Below are positions 22,660 to 33,534 of a stretch of 64,000 nucleotides of DNA, in pieces. The stretch covers positions 56,091,563 to 56,155,562 of the forward strand of contig CM059972.1 in assembly GCA_030490835.1 (NCBI GenBank), given 5' to 3'. The stretch comes from Annona cherimola (Eukaryota; Streptophyta; Magnoliopsida; Magnoliales; Annonaceae). Numbering within the stretch: the stretch's first letter is position 1; every line of letters begins with the position of its first letter. The notes below the pieces were generated by a model. It was not told the DNA's origin, made no database searches, and was given only the letters and a program-made list of their open reading frames with translations. Position numbers and translations under genes: made by a program.

Positions 22660-23072
22660 TGCAGGTTTGTCTTAGAGCTAAGGCCAATAACATATGGTTT
22701 ATGGATAGTGGCTGCTGAAGACATATGACAGGAGAAAAAGGACTGTTCCATAAGATCAACCCATGCAATGAAAGAACAGTAGCCTTTGGAAATAATGAAA
22801 AAGGTAAAATAAAAGGTAAAGGAAATGTTTATGGTATTTCAAATGCATGTATTGAGGATGTACTATTTGTTGAAGGACTCAAACACAACCTAATGAGCAT
22901 TAGTCAACTATGTGATAAAGGATATAAAGTTGTATTTAAATCCTCTATATGCAACGTTTTTTATGATGAACATATAGTATTCAGTGGCAAGAGACATGAA
23001 AATGTATATTTGGTTTGCCTTGATGAACTCGAGGGAAAATGTCTAATAGCCGTAGAAAATGATCCATGGATA
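22660..23072 (+). pseudogene. Aspartic protease pseudogene of element H
   Basis: Retropepsin-like protease that would cleave the copia polyprotein. The catalytic motif FMDSGC (Asp codon 22704-22706) is present and is followed at once by a TGA (22716-22718) where copia elements have Ser or Thr before RHMTG. The rest is open: ACIEDVLFVEGLKHNLMSIS and QLCDKGYKVVF are typical of the copia protease to pre-integrase boundary. Length and spacing are normal. The stop makes it inactive as read. Confidence 0.85.
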
Positions 23073-24245
23073 TGACATACAAGGCTTGGACATATAAATA
23101 TGTCAAATATTAAAATATTGTGGAAAAAGAATCTAGTACAAGGGTTACCAAAGCTCAAATATGACAAGGATAAGATTTGCAAAGCTTGTCAACTATCTAA
23201 ACAACCCAAAATGTCATTTTCCACCAAAAACGAAATTTCAACAACTAGACCACTTGAATTGTTACATATGGATCTTTATGGGCCATCAGACATTTTAACT
23301 CTTGGTAGGAAAAAGTACGTGTATGTAATTGTTGATGATTTTTCAAGATTTACTTGGATTATACTCTTAGCTAGTAAAGATGAAGCATTTTCTACGTTTG
23401 TCACGTTTTCAAATTTGGTGCAAAATGAAAAACAAAGCTCAATTATCTCCATTAGAAGTGATCATGGTGGTGAATTTGAAAATAATCGATTCATAGAATT
23501 TTGCAATGAAAAAGGAATTCACCATACATTTTTTGCACCAAGAACTCCTCAACAAAACGAAGTTGTTGAAAGGAAAAACCGAACAATACAAGAAATGGCT
23601 AGAACTATGCTAAATGAGAGTAAATTGTCCAAAAGATTTTGGGGCGAAGTTGTAAGTACAGCTTATCATGTATTAAACTGAGTTATCATTAGAGCAATTT
23701 TGAAAAAGACCCCATATGAACTCTGGAAAGGCAGAAAACCGAACATATCATATTTCCATACTTTTGGATGTACTTATTATGTGTTAAATAATGGAAATTT
23801 TTTTTTGAGAAAATTAGATGCCAAAAGTGATGAAGCTATTTTCCTTGGTTATTCATCAAATAGAAAAGCATATAGGATTTTCAACAAAAGAAATCAAATA
23901 TTAGAAGAATCAATACATGTTGTTTTTGATGAATTTAACCAAACTCCGAGAAAGGAGGATGAACTAAGTGATACAGATGATACAAAAATAAAACAACAAG
24001 AGCAACAAAAGGAAACCAAGCTCAAGCCAGAAAATTCTACGGAAGAAAAGGTAAGTGAAGGTAATGATTCCTATAGACCTCCAACTGATTTGAAATTCAA
24101 AAATGCACATCTAATTGAGCAAGTCATTAGCGATATCTATGAAAGAGTAAAGACTAGAAGGTCAAAACAAAACATTTGTGGACAATATGCTTTTGTGTCA
24201 AAAATCGAACAAACAACTATTGATCAGGCTCTTGATGATGAAAAC
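23073..24245 (+). pseudogene. Integrase pseudogene of element H
   Basis: Copia integrase that would insert the cDNA. After a TGA at 23073-23075, where a tryptophan is usual, comes the HHCC zinc domain (HTRLGHINMS ... CKACQLSKQ), then the DDE core: Asp in LLHMDLYGP (23271), Asp in RSDHGGEF (23460) and Glu in NEVVERKNR (23568). The D-to-E spacing of 35 residues is canonical. A TGA at 23679-23681 lies where an Arg codon CGA is likely. KKTPYELWKGRKPNISYFHT and FLGYSSNRKAYRIFN follow, then an acidic, poorly conserved tail. All catalytic residues survive despite the stops. Confidence 0.92.
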
Positions 24246-24248
24246 TGA

Positions 24249-25733
24249 GTTACTGCAATGCAAGAAGAGCTAAATTAATTTGAAAGAAATAATGTATGGC
24301 ATCTAGTTCCTAGACCAAATGATTGCACCATTATTTGTACCAAATGGGTATTTAGGAACAAAGTGGATGAAAGCGGACTTGTAATAAGAAACAAAGCTAG
24401 ACTAGTAGCCAAAGGGTATTCCCAAGAAGAAGGGATTGATTTTGAAGAATCATATGCACCCGTGGCTAGATTAGAAGCCATACGCATTTTACTAGCATTT
24501 GCTTCTCATATGAATTTCAAATTGTTTCAAATGGATGTGAAAAGCGCATTTTTGAATGGATATTTGAATGAAGAAGTATATGTTGAACAACCCCCTGGAT
24601 TTGAAGAAAAGGATGAATCAAAATATGTTTATAAACTAACAAAAGCATTATACGGACTAAAACAAGCCCCACGAGCTTGGTATGAAAGGTTAACTAGATT
24701 TTTGATTGATCATGAATTTCAAAGAGGAAAGGTTGATACTACCTTATTCATCAAGTATAAAAGCAAAAATATTTTAATTGTGCAAATTTATGTAGATGAT
24801 ATAATATTTGGTGCTACTGACGAAACTTTGTGCCAAGAATTTTCTAAGATTATGCAGAGCGAATTCAAAATGAGCATGATGGGAGAATTAAATTTCTTTC
24901 TTGGACTGCAAATCAAGCAACAAGCCGAAGGAATATTCATAAATCAGTCCAAGTATATCAAAGAAATGCTAAAAAAATTTGGAATGCAAACTAGCAAGGG
25001 AGCAAATACTCCAATGAGTTCAACAATCAAGATCGACATGGACGAAAATGGTAAATGTATCGATCAAAAACTTTATAGAAGTATGATAGGATCATTGTTG
25101 TATTTAACTGCTTCTAAACCGGATATGCTTTTCAGTGTTTGTATGTGTTCTAGATTTCAAACATGTCCTAAAGAATCACATTTATTGGCTGTAAAAAGAA
25201 TTTTTAAATATTTGATAAATACCACTAATCTTGGACTGTGGTATCCAAAGGGGTCAACTTTTGATTTAATCGGCTACTCGGATGCTGATTTTGCCGGTTA
25301 GAAAGTAGATAGAAAGAGTACTAGTGGAACATGTCAATTCCTTGGAGATATGTTGGTTTCATGGTATTCAAGGAAACAAACTAGTGTTGCTCTATCTACG
25401 GCGGAAGCCGAATATATAGCCACCAGGAGCTGTTGTGCCCAACTGCTTTGGATGAAACAACAATTAAAAGACTATGGTATTGATTATTATAATATTCCAA
25501 TTAAATGTGATAATACAAGTGCAATATGTTTGACTAAAAATCCTATATTGCATTCTAGAACCAAACACATAGATGTAAGGCATCATTTTATTCGTGAACA
25601 TGTTGAAAATCATGATGTTTGTTTGGAATATGTGAAAACCGATGATCAAATTGCAGATATTTTTAACAAACCTTTAGCAAAAGAAACATTTTACAAAATT
25701 AGAAATGATATGGAGATGATTGAGTTGAATTAG
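24249..25733 (+). pseudogene. Reverse transcriptase-RNase H pseudogene of element H
   Basis: Copies element RNA to DNA and removes the RNA strand. The frame is the same as integrase. TGA (24246-24248) and TAA (24276-24278) precede [14 protein letters not shown] motifs are [46 protein letters not shown] and the catalytic IYVDDIIFG (YVDD at 24789-24800). RNase H begins at GYSDADFAG, is cut by TAG (25299-25301), then has ALSTAEAEYIA and KCDNTSAICLTKNP, and ends naturally at 25733. The wording of the RT motifs resembles the SIRE lineage. Three stops are the only visible lesions. Confidence 0.93.
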
Positions 25734-25787
25734 AAAATAGTTAGATGGGAAAATAGACATAGCAAAGTCTAAATCAATAAGCCAAGT

Positions 25788-25868
25788 CAACTCCGGGGCC
25801 CCCAAGTCGACTCCAGTGAAGTCGACTTGGGCATGGCGAAGTCGACTCCGCCACTGGGCAAAGTCGAC
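25788..25868 (+). promoter_or_regulatory. GTCGAC palindrome cluster upstream of the extra ORF of H
   Basis: Four exact GTCGAC sites (25806, 25821, 25841, 25863) lie in about 63 bases, in the same AAGTCGACTCC/GACTTGGGC context that fills the region upstream of the TATA box in the H LTRs. It lies between the end of RNase H and the extra ORF. This placement suggests an internal control element for that ORF, but it could be a duplicated LTR fragment without function. Confidence 0.45.
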
Positions 25869-25889
25869 TTCGCGAGTGCGACCGTCGAG

Positions 25890-26180
25890 CTTCCAGCCGA
25901 CCTCCTCCTCCTCCTTCTTTTCTCTTCTCCTTCTCTTCATTTCTCTTTCCCGCATTTTCTTCTACAGCTTCTCCTCTATCTTCCCAGATCTCTTCTCCGG
26001 CTCTCCGACCCATTTCCGGCTTCTCTTTCTCTCGTCAAAGCTTCAGACTCTCCATTCTCTCCCTCTCTCTCTCATTCTCTCTGTCCGATTCTCTTTCTCT
26101 TTTTCTCTCATTTCCGGCTGATCCGGTCTCCTCTCACACCTGTTGTCTTACCTTTCTCATCTCTCTCTAATTCTCGGCAG
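25890..26180 (+). promoter_or_regulatory. Pyrimidine-rich tract before the extra ORF of H
   Basis: About 290 bases of mostly C and T on the plus strand, with many TCTC and CTTCT runs, begin right after the GTCGAC cluster and end about 100 bases before the first ATG of the extra ORF. Pyrimidine-rich leaders are common in plant genes and LTR retrotransposon 5' leaders. This could be a leader or a splice-acceptor tract of a subgenomic transcript. The overlapping open frames (25816-26121, 25827-26306) are composition artefacts. Confidence 0.4.
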
Positions 26181-26275
26181 TTCCTGTCCGGCATTCCGAT
26201 AATCCCTATTCGTGTTCCCTATTCAACTCCAACTTTCCTTCTCTTTTGGAACTCGCCATTTTCAAACACCATCAA

Positions 26276-27898
26276 ATGGCACCTGAACCTCGATTGCCTA
26301 AGCTAGCAGTATCCAAGCCATCATAAAGGCCCGTTCCCAGGCCATCTGACTTCCGCACAGAAGAGGAAATCCCTAAGAGACAGCGAACCCCTCAAAGCGA
26401 GCTCAGGAAGAACCATCGACTTCCACAGGTCAACGGGTTCTATTCCAAGTTGCAACCCCATCGACCACGGCTGCCCAGGGTGCAGAAAGTCAGACTACTA
26501 GAAGCACGGATATTGGGGCTAGACGAAAAGGAACTCCAGCTGCCAAGACCCAAGTCTTGAAAATGCCGACCACATACTTCAAGACAGAAATCCAGCACGA
26601 CCGATTCTACAAATCGTTCTATGAACGGAAGGTATTCATCCCAAAAATCATCGATTTTAAGTTCTTAAGCGATTATGAATTTGAGATTGAAGAATTGTTG
26701 GATTTTCAAGGCTGGACTAGTTTGTTGAAAGCCGATGATAGAGTATATCCCGACCTGACTAGGATATTTTACTATCTATGATCATAACTATTGTACTCAT
26801 GTCAAGGGAGTTGAAATGTTCTTGGGTTCAATGGTAGCCCCAAATCAAGAAGATGCCTTAATCAAGATAGGCAGAATTCTAGGTGTGCCTGCTGAGGATG
26901 AGCAGCTCCCTGTGGATCTTACCTTTGATCAAATGTATAATCAGCTCACCCGAAGCAACAAGTATCATCCCGGGATCAAGTTCCTACACTACATGGACTT
27001 GTCCCCGAGGCTACGGGTCCTACGCCTACTCATCGCCCACTGCATCTATCCAAAGCATGACGGAAGGAACCAGTTAAACCCGCAGGAGGCGGGAATTCTC
27101 TGGAAACTTGTAAATCGGGTCAAAGTGAGCCTTCTAAAACTCTTCTTAGAAGCAATGGCTTCAAGAAAGGACAACCCACGAGGGGTTCTGCCATATGGGA
27201 CATGGATCACTAGGATCCTAGAGCATTTTGAGGTTGACATTGATAGCAAGCCGTTCGAGGTTCTAAAGTCTACCAACGCCATCAACAAGGTTTTGCTCTA
27301 GAGAATGAAAATAAACGTGGAGCAATTCAGAGCTGAGAGGATTCAAGAAACGATGGGTGTTCCGGTTCAAGACAACGCCGGGGATGCACAGGGGCAGGGG
27401 GAGCAGCCCCCGTCACCACCAGAGGAGCAGCCTGCTCCATCACAGGATGATCACGAGGCACCCGCATCGCCTGCCTCACATGGCTCGTGTTCACCTCGTG
27501 GCTCAAAGATCCCAGATCCCGCACCACGACCGCCATCTTGGTACAACTCAGTGAATGCAATCTGAGAACATCTAGAGCAGATTGAGGACCGGTTGACTAG
27601 TCAAATTATCAGGGTCCTAAATGCGATAACGGATATGCATTACCGCTAGGATCGTATGGATTGGGAACTCAGGACTATCAGATATCATCTGGCATCAGGC
27701 CACCATCGAGCTCAGCCCATCCCCGAACTGGATCCATTTGACACCGGATCCGTTTGCAGAGATCAAACTCCGGCACCCGTTTCATCATTTTATTCCTCAG
27801 CTCATATCAGGCCTATCCGACCTACTCAAATTCCATATCCGATATCTGCGTTCCAGTTCGCCAAATCTCTCCAGATCGATCCCTATTTGCTTGATTGA
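26276..27898 (+). pseudogene. Extra env-position ORF of element H (plant transposon protein type)
   Basis: Located between RNase H and the 3' LTR, where SIRE elements carry an additional ORF of unproven role. ATG 26276 opens MAPEPRLPKL, with frameshifts before 26557 and near 26778. The conserved core spans 26557-27298: YFKTEIQHDRFYKSFYERKV, FQGWTSLLKADDRVYPDLT, GIKFLHYMDLSPRLRVLRLL and RGVLPYGTWITRILEHFEVD. This resembles the domain annotated as putative plant transposon protein. TAG at 27299, TGA at 27563 and TAG at 27647 interrupt a Pro-rich, hydrophilic tail that ends at 27898. No signal peptide or clear membrane span is visible, so envelope function is unsupported. Confidence 0.65.
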
Positions 27899-28339
27899 CA
27901 AAAAGGGGGAGAATAGTTGAGTTTTGGAGTAAGTTTTTTTAAAAAATTTTGGGTTGGGTAGCTTGTATATAGGTTTGTTTTTCAGTTGCATTGTACCTTG
28001 TATGAAAACTTTGATTATATGAAAAGTTTGTTTATGCTATGATATGAAAAGGTTATGCTCTGATTACAAATGCTCTGATCAAATATGTTTTGCTCTGATT
28101 ATTAATGTTCTGTTTTGAAATGGTTGATTGAATGATTGTTTAAATAATATTCAACTTGAGATTATTTGAAGTAACATACGCAAATGATGAAAATGAAATA
28201 TATATATATATAACAAATTCATCAAAATCAAAATGCAAATGACTTATAATTATCCTAAAAATATCAAAAACAAGATAAAATGACATATTGAAAGGTATAA
28301 ACTCAAATTGGTTTTGTCAATCATCAAAAAGGGGGAGAT
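27899..28339 (+). other. 3' untranslated interior and polypurine tract of H
   Basis: AT-rich non-coding stretch with AAAAAGGGGGAGA at 27899-27911 just after the extra ORF. The functional polypurine tract, AAAAAGGGGGAGA, is at 28326-28338, one base before the 3' LTR. The two tracts are identical. Only the second abuts the LTR. Confidence 0.85.
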
Positions 28340-29961
28340 TGTTGAAAATAATTATTGATAATCAAATGCAAAATATCCAAAGCATGTGTTTAGATGATTA
28401 ACAATACAATTTGAGTAAGTTTTAACTACTAATGCATTTTGTGTATTGTTTTAGTTATAAAAATGAAAAATATGAAGTATAGCAGGTCAAGTCGATCTTC
28501 AAGTCGACTCCAACATCGACTTAGGCGAAGTCGATCCCCAAGTCGAATCCATTAGCGACTTCAAGTGTCAAAATATGTCCAGCGTTGAAATTGGGAATCA
28601 AAGTGTGCCGAAGTCGCAGACGAAGTTGACTTCATCTGCGACTTGGGTGAAGCCGCAGGCCAAGTCGACTCCAGCATCGACTTCAATTAGATAGGGCAGA
28701 ATTTCAGAAGTCAAGTCGGGGAACAAGTCGACTTCAAGATAGACTTGAGTCAAGTTGAAGACCAAGTCGACTTACATATTCGACTTGGAACATATGAAGA
28801 TTAATCCAAGTCCAAAGCAAGCAAGATGCATGAATTCAACCATTCTAATCAATATATATATATTGGACTTGTTCATGCATACAAAGATTCAAAATTTTCA
28901 AGCTCTCAAGACATAAAGCTAAAGAAATTCTATGTAAAATGAACTTCAAGTGTTGAAAATCAAAAGAAGAACACTTATGAAGAAGAAGTTGAGCAAGCAA
29001 GAGACATCTCAAGAAAGATTAAGCAGACTTGGCAAGAGAGAAAAGCCAAGTCGCAAACGAAGTCGACTCCAGCATCGACTTGGGTCAAGTCCCAAACCAA
29101 GTCGACTCAAAAGACAGACTTGGAAGATGGAGCACAGCCGAAGTCGCACCCGAAGTCGACTCCAGCATGCGACTTGGGCGGAGTCGCACACGAAGTCGAC
29201 TCCACCTGCGACTTGGAGGAATAATGTTCGAATTTTTGAACGTTGGAACATTTATTACGCGCCAACAAACTCCATAACGTTCAAAATTCTCCCTCCTCTA
29301 TATATAGACACTCAAGCAAACGTGGAAACATATAAGAGAGAGATGAAAAAGAGGAAATAAGTGCTACTAAGAGTTTCAACCCACTTTTCTCTACAATTGA
29401 GTAATCCATACACTTTCAATGGAAGAACGAGCTTCAAAGTTGTTGTTTGCTTCAACGCAAAACGATTCATTGCTTCTACAGATTCTTCCTCGAGCTGAAA
29501 CTTGCTACACAAATCTGTAAAGTGTAGATTTCTTTTATTTCATCTTATTATTTGGTTTTTGATGCTTGGTTTGATTTTGGTGTTTCAAACCAAGCTATAG
29601 CAAAGTAGCATTGTGATTGGAGTGGAACTCGTCACCTACTTGTGCTATTTGTTGTATACTCCTCCTAGAGCTAAAATTTAGAAGAGAGCGGATACTCTAG
29701 TTGTATTTGCGGAATATATAGTGGAACCCAAGTCACAAGGAGTGTGAGCTTGGAAGAGTGGAGTAGGGAAGGTTGCCCAAACCACTATAAATCTTGTCTA
29801 CTGTTTTTCATTTCCGCTTTCATTATCTTATTGCTTTCCATTTGTCTTATTAAAGGGGATTAAACTAAACCGGGGTAAAGTCTCTAATTCACGTTTTAAA
29901 TTTTTAAATACCTAATTCATCCCTCCCCTCTTGGGTAATTGCCATCAACTTAGGACCAACA
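28340..29961 (+). repeat. 3' LTR of element H
   Basis: Starts TGTTGAAAATAATT directly after the polypurine tract and ends GGACCAACA before AGTCA (29962-29966). The TATA box is CTATATATAG (29298-29307). It keeps eight GTCGAC palindromes against five in the 5' LTR; several of the lost sites in the 5' copy read GTTGAC or GTCAAC, consistent with CpG decay. The antisense and sense ORFs here are not genes. Confidence 0.92.
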
Positions 29962-29966
29962 AGTCA

Positions 29967-31149
29967 TACTTGGAATTTCAAAATCTTTGAGTTAGGAAAA
30001 GAGTCGAACCTTAATGAGATGTTAATTTTGTTTTTGAACATATACTTGTTCAAAATACTTTAATTTTTTTCCTGAATCACTTGATGAAACTAATATACCT
30101 AGGAGGCTGTTCTGTTTTCTTTCAAAATCAGAGTAATCCTCTCTAATTTATCAAAAGTTTTTCTAATACGCACAATTATCATTTAAGAAGGTAGTTTTTC
30201 CCATATAGATGAAAAATTTTATTCTGGTTAAAGAATTTTCAAAGTCAAAACTCCATTTAACCAATTTATGGACATAATTAAGGCATTTTTTCATGATGAG
30301 CCTATCTTTGAAAGTATAACAGTTGTTTATCCCCATTGAGCCTAGACTTAAATCTTTTCTAAACCTCAATTCTCACTTAGCCGAACCAACTTTGAAATTG
30401 AATTCTGAGATGAAAAGTGAAACGGGAATAAGGTTTGATCTGATGATTATGTAAATAATGAAAATGACTTCCTAAATACCCTGAAAAATGGTGAAGGAAA
30501 TTATTGCCGAACTTGATTAAAAAAACAACAACTACTAAACCAAGGGTAAGAACAGGCTTGAAAGAGAATAAAAGCATTGAGTGTGGGGGTAGCTTTATTT
30601 CCTATTGCAAAATGAGGCTTGAATCATGTGGAGATGGTTTAATTTTTGAAAATTTTTGAAATTTTATTCTTTATGCCAAACCTAACCATTATCCTACTAA
30701 GCCCTTATTATCCTATGAATTAGTTAATTGAGTTGGTAGAGGAAATTTAATTGTAAAAATTTGATGAGTTATATATAAGGTAATTTGACTGATATTTTCT
30801 GCATTACTACCATTACTTGAATTATTGAATGTGTGCATTGAATAACCAAATAAATTGGGAAGATATCTGATAATTAGGAATTTATTGTGGGAGTTTTTGA
30901 ACTCTTAATGATTAAAAGCAAAGTAGGTGACAAGGTGTACAGTATTAATCATGTGAGAAGGGATTGTTGATTGAGATTTTCGAAGAGTGTCATGTTTCAA
31001 AACTTTTAGTTTAATACTCTCATTAGTTTTTGATGATTGACTAAATATTTATTTTCATTTTTCGCTCAAAGTTTTGAAATTTTACAATCTGTTCTTGAAT
31101 TCCTTTATATTTTCTCGAGGACAAGCAAAAGTTCAAGTGTGGGGGTATT
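29967..31149 (+). other. Post-coding region of D, 3' half, with polypurine tract
   Basis: This resumes element D after H. It is AT-rich and non-coding. A GAGTGTGGGGGTAGC near 30580 resembles a polypurine tract. The tract used is at 31137-31149 (GTGTGGGGGTATT), preceded by CTCGAGGACAAGCAAAAGTT, the conserved lead-in found in Athila-type elements. The antisense ORFs 30163-30369 and 30377-30577 have no recognised product. Confidence 0.7.
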
Positions 31150-33232
31150 TGATAATTGAAAATTAATAATATATTTTATGGGCATTTTTATACCAATTTG
31201 GTAGGTAATTAATGGGGTTTAATGCGAATTTTTGTTTAAAATATGTTTTTGTAACATCTGGGTATTAAATTTAATTTCAAACAATTAAAACAATTTTTGT
31301 GATCTTTTGGCTTGAAATTATATTTTTATTTGTTGCAAAAAAATTAGGTGAGTTTGGATAATTTTCTATATTGAAGCCCGTTAATAAATTTGATGAGTAT
31401 ATAATATTTTTCTATGGAGGAAAATAAATTCAACAAGTGGGGCCTACCAGATTTCTAGCAATGCATCAAGATTGCCCAGCAATGCAGATGATGCCCAAAC
31501 AGTGGACCCCATCAGTTGTCCAGAAGATTAATGGCTAAGAAATCATCTAGCCGTACAAGCAGCAAAGATGTTGTCCACAAAATCTGGATCGTCCATTCAA
31601 ATCCAGAAAATCTTCAGCACCGTCTATATTTTTTGTTTTAAAAAAATTCATCATAAAATCATAAAATCCAGACCATCCATATTAAATCTTGTTGCATAAT
31701 CCAGTCGTTCCATCTGAAGCAGCTATCCATAAAACCATTTTAATCTTAGCCGTTGATTTGCTTTGGTTCAACCAAAAAGCACCACCCTTAGCCATCACGC
31801 CAATCTGATCGTCCAATGCATTCCACCGCCCACAAGCTGCAGAAAATCAACGGTCAGACATCTAAGCTGCCCATCAGAGCACCGTCCATTTATTTATTCT
31901 AACATCCAGCAAATATCAGAACCGCCCATTTGTCTAGAAAATCCACCGCTCAAGCTTGATCGCAACCATCCATCAGATTTAAATCCATGTCTTATTTTAT
32001 ACGTCCATCCTTCCAAGCCATAATCCATGCAGCTAAGATCACATCCAGAAATCAAATTCGTCAGATTTCAACGGTTTAGATTTTCATCCAATTAGCAAAA
32101 GCTGTCCACCGTCCATTCAAGGCTAGAATTTCCAGCCAATCTAAAGCACCAACTAGTAGCATTACATGCATCACAACCACACGTTCAAATAGAATACGTC
32201 CATTATTCATGTGTACGTAAGCATGCTGAATTCCGTAGTGTCTAACAATGAATAACCTACTCATATTTCAAATGCAATTTCCAGCTCTATAAAACGGACA
32301 GAATTTTACAAAATTTTGGGGAAGGAGAGTAGAATTCTGAGGAGAAAATTAGAGAGAGTGAGAGAGAGAGCAAGGTGGAGAGCATGGGCAAGAGGCAGAC
32401 TGGCAAGTTGCGTGGAGCGGCCGACACACCATCGGGAGCTTCAAAACAATAAGCCTTCCTATCTTTTCCCTTTTTAATTTTTACTCTCTTGTTTAAATAG
32501 ATTTAGATTTTAATTTATTTTGGACTTAAACATGCTCGGCTAAGCCCTAAAATCTAGGGTTTAGGATGTAGCATGCGTACAATGTAGCGTGGTATGTGTT
32601 TTTTTAATTTATTTATGATAGATATTGTTGTTAATTTAATATCTTGTGATTTTGATGCTTGCTTTGCACATGGAATTGTACTTTGGCATGATTCCATATA
32701 TTAGGTGATGGAACCGAGAAGCGGAAATGTAATATACGATAATCAAGATATTAAACCTTGAAATCTAAGACCATGAGAATAGGCGTGATGACCTTGATGA
32801 ATTCCATAAACAAATCACATAACTTAATGGATTCTAATTAACTTAATCCCATGAGAATAGGTGGTTAAGAAAATTAGGGTACGCCTATAGGTTTTGAGAG
32901 AAGGTGCAAGGATAAATTAGGGTTTGTCCTCCTTTAACAAACAATATCTAGATTAAATAATTATACCACTACCCGTTGCAAAAGATGCATGTGAAATCCT
33001 ACACCCTAGGTACTCGCACTCTCATTTTCTACTCGCTCTAGTTTTAAATTTTATTTTCTCTTCCCATTTTTCTATTTTTTTATTTACTATATTCTCTTCC
33101 CACTTGTCTACTCTATTTTATATCCGACACGAAAGCGTTTAAAAGCAAAATTTATAGTCCTGAATTCCCTGTGGATCGATAATTTATATACTACAATCTA
33201 TGACCTGTGCACTTGCGGTGAGATTGCGAACA
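31150..33232 (+). repeat. 3' LTR of element D
   Basis: Starts TGATAATTGA after the polypurine tract and ends GATTGCGAACA. It shows the empty site for the hAT-type element near 31564. The TATA box is CTATAAAAC near 32288, followed by a GA-rich stretch and the likely transcription start. The CT-rich block at 33040-33120 precedes the conserved end with TGTGGATCGATAATTTATAT. Flank TCCCC follows. Confidence 0.9.
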
Positions 33233-33534
33233 TCCCCCATCTATTATTGAAACATAGAGCAAGTGCAAATAAACACTCAATGCATTCAGTTGAGATTTTA
33301 AACTTTCATTCATGACATTAGTTGAGAGGTTATTAGTGTTTGATTCAACCCAACATTTTGGAGAATGGAATTCAAGGTCGTATATCTCTCAAGGCATGAA
33401 GAACAAGGTCATAATGTTTAATTTTGGAATTTCAATCCACTATCAAGTTGACTATGTTAAAATCAAGAAGTTTCAAGTTGGTTCAAGAGATTAAGATACA
33501 GAACGTGTGCCCCGGCCTCACTTTTGTTGGAAAT
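33233..33534 (+). other. Interior fragment of element C between D and E
   Basis: About 300 bases with no recognised coding content. The ORF at 33312-33494 has no product I know. It is assigned to C only because it lies between two insertions with target duplications. Confidence 0.4.

Larger units (their letters stand above)
17391..29961 (+). mobile_element. Element H: full-length Ty1/copia retrotransposon, SIRE-like
   Basis: LTRs at 17391-19069 and 28340-29961 begin TGTTGAAAA and end GGACCAACA. The target duplication AGTCA is perfect (17386-17390 and 29962-29966). The order is LTR, tRNA-iMet primer site, gag, protease, integrase, reverse transcriptase, RNase H, an extra ORF, polypurine tract, LTR. 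Integrase before reverse transcriptase defines Ty1/copia. The extra ORF after RNase H and the long LTRs fit the SIRE lineage. A 1742-base solo LTR (I1) sits in gag. All genes are broken. In the first 310 aligned LTR bases I count about 14 differences by eye, so the insertion is not recent. Confidence 0.93.
10751..33232 (+). mobile_element. Element D: non-autonomous Athila/Tat-like LTR retrotransposon
   Basis: Paired LTRs (10751-14012 and 31150-33232) share TG...CA ends: starts TGATAACTGG and TGATAATTGA, ends GATTGCGAACA. The flanks are TCCCT (10746-10750) and TCCCC (33233-33237), a target duplication with one difference. The interior has a tRNA-Asp-type primer site, gag and protease, then goes directly to the post-integrase region with its GGGAGGCAACCC motif and a GTGTGGGGG polypurine tract. 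No reverse transcriptase, RNase H or integrase of its own is present. Without nested H the interior is about 4.6 kb. It is inserted in the interior of C. Confidence 0.85.

Noticed and set aside
25816..26306. Overlapping ORFs of 101 and 159 residues before the extra ORF
   Set aside because: Both come from the same C/T tract in different frames with no recognisable domain.
27797..27991. Antisense ORFs over the H extra ORF
   Set aside because: They are shadow frames of the sense coding region with no motifs.
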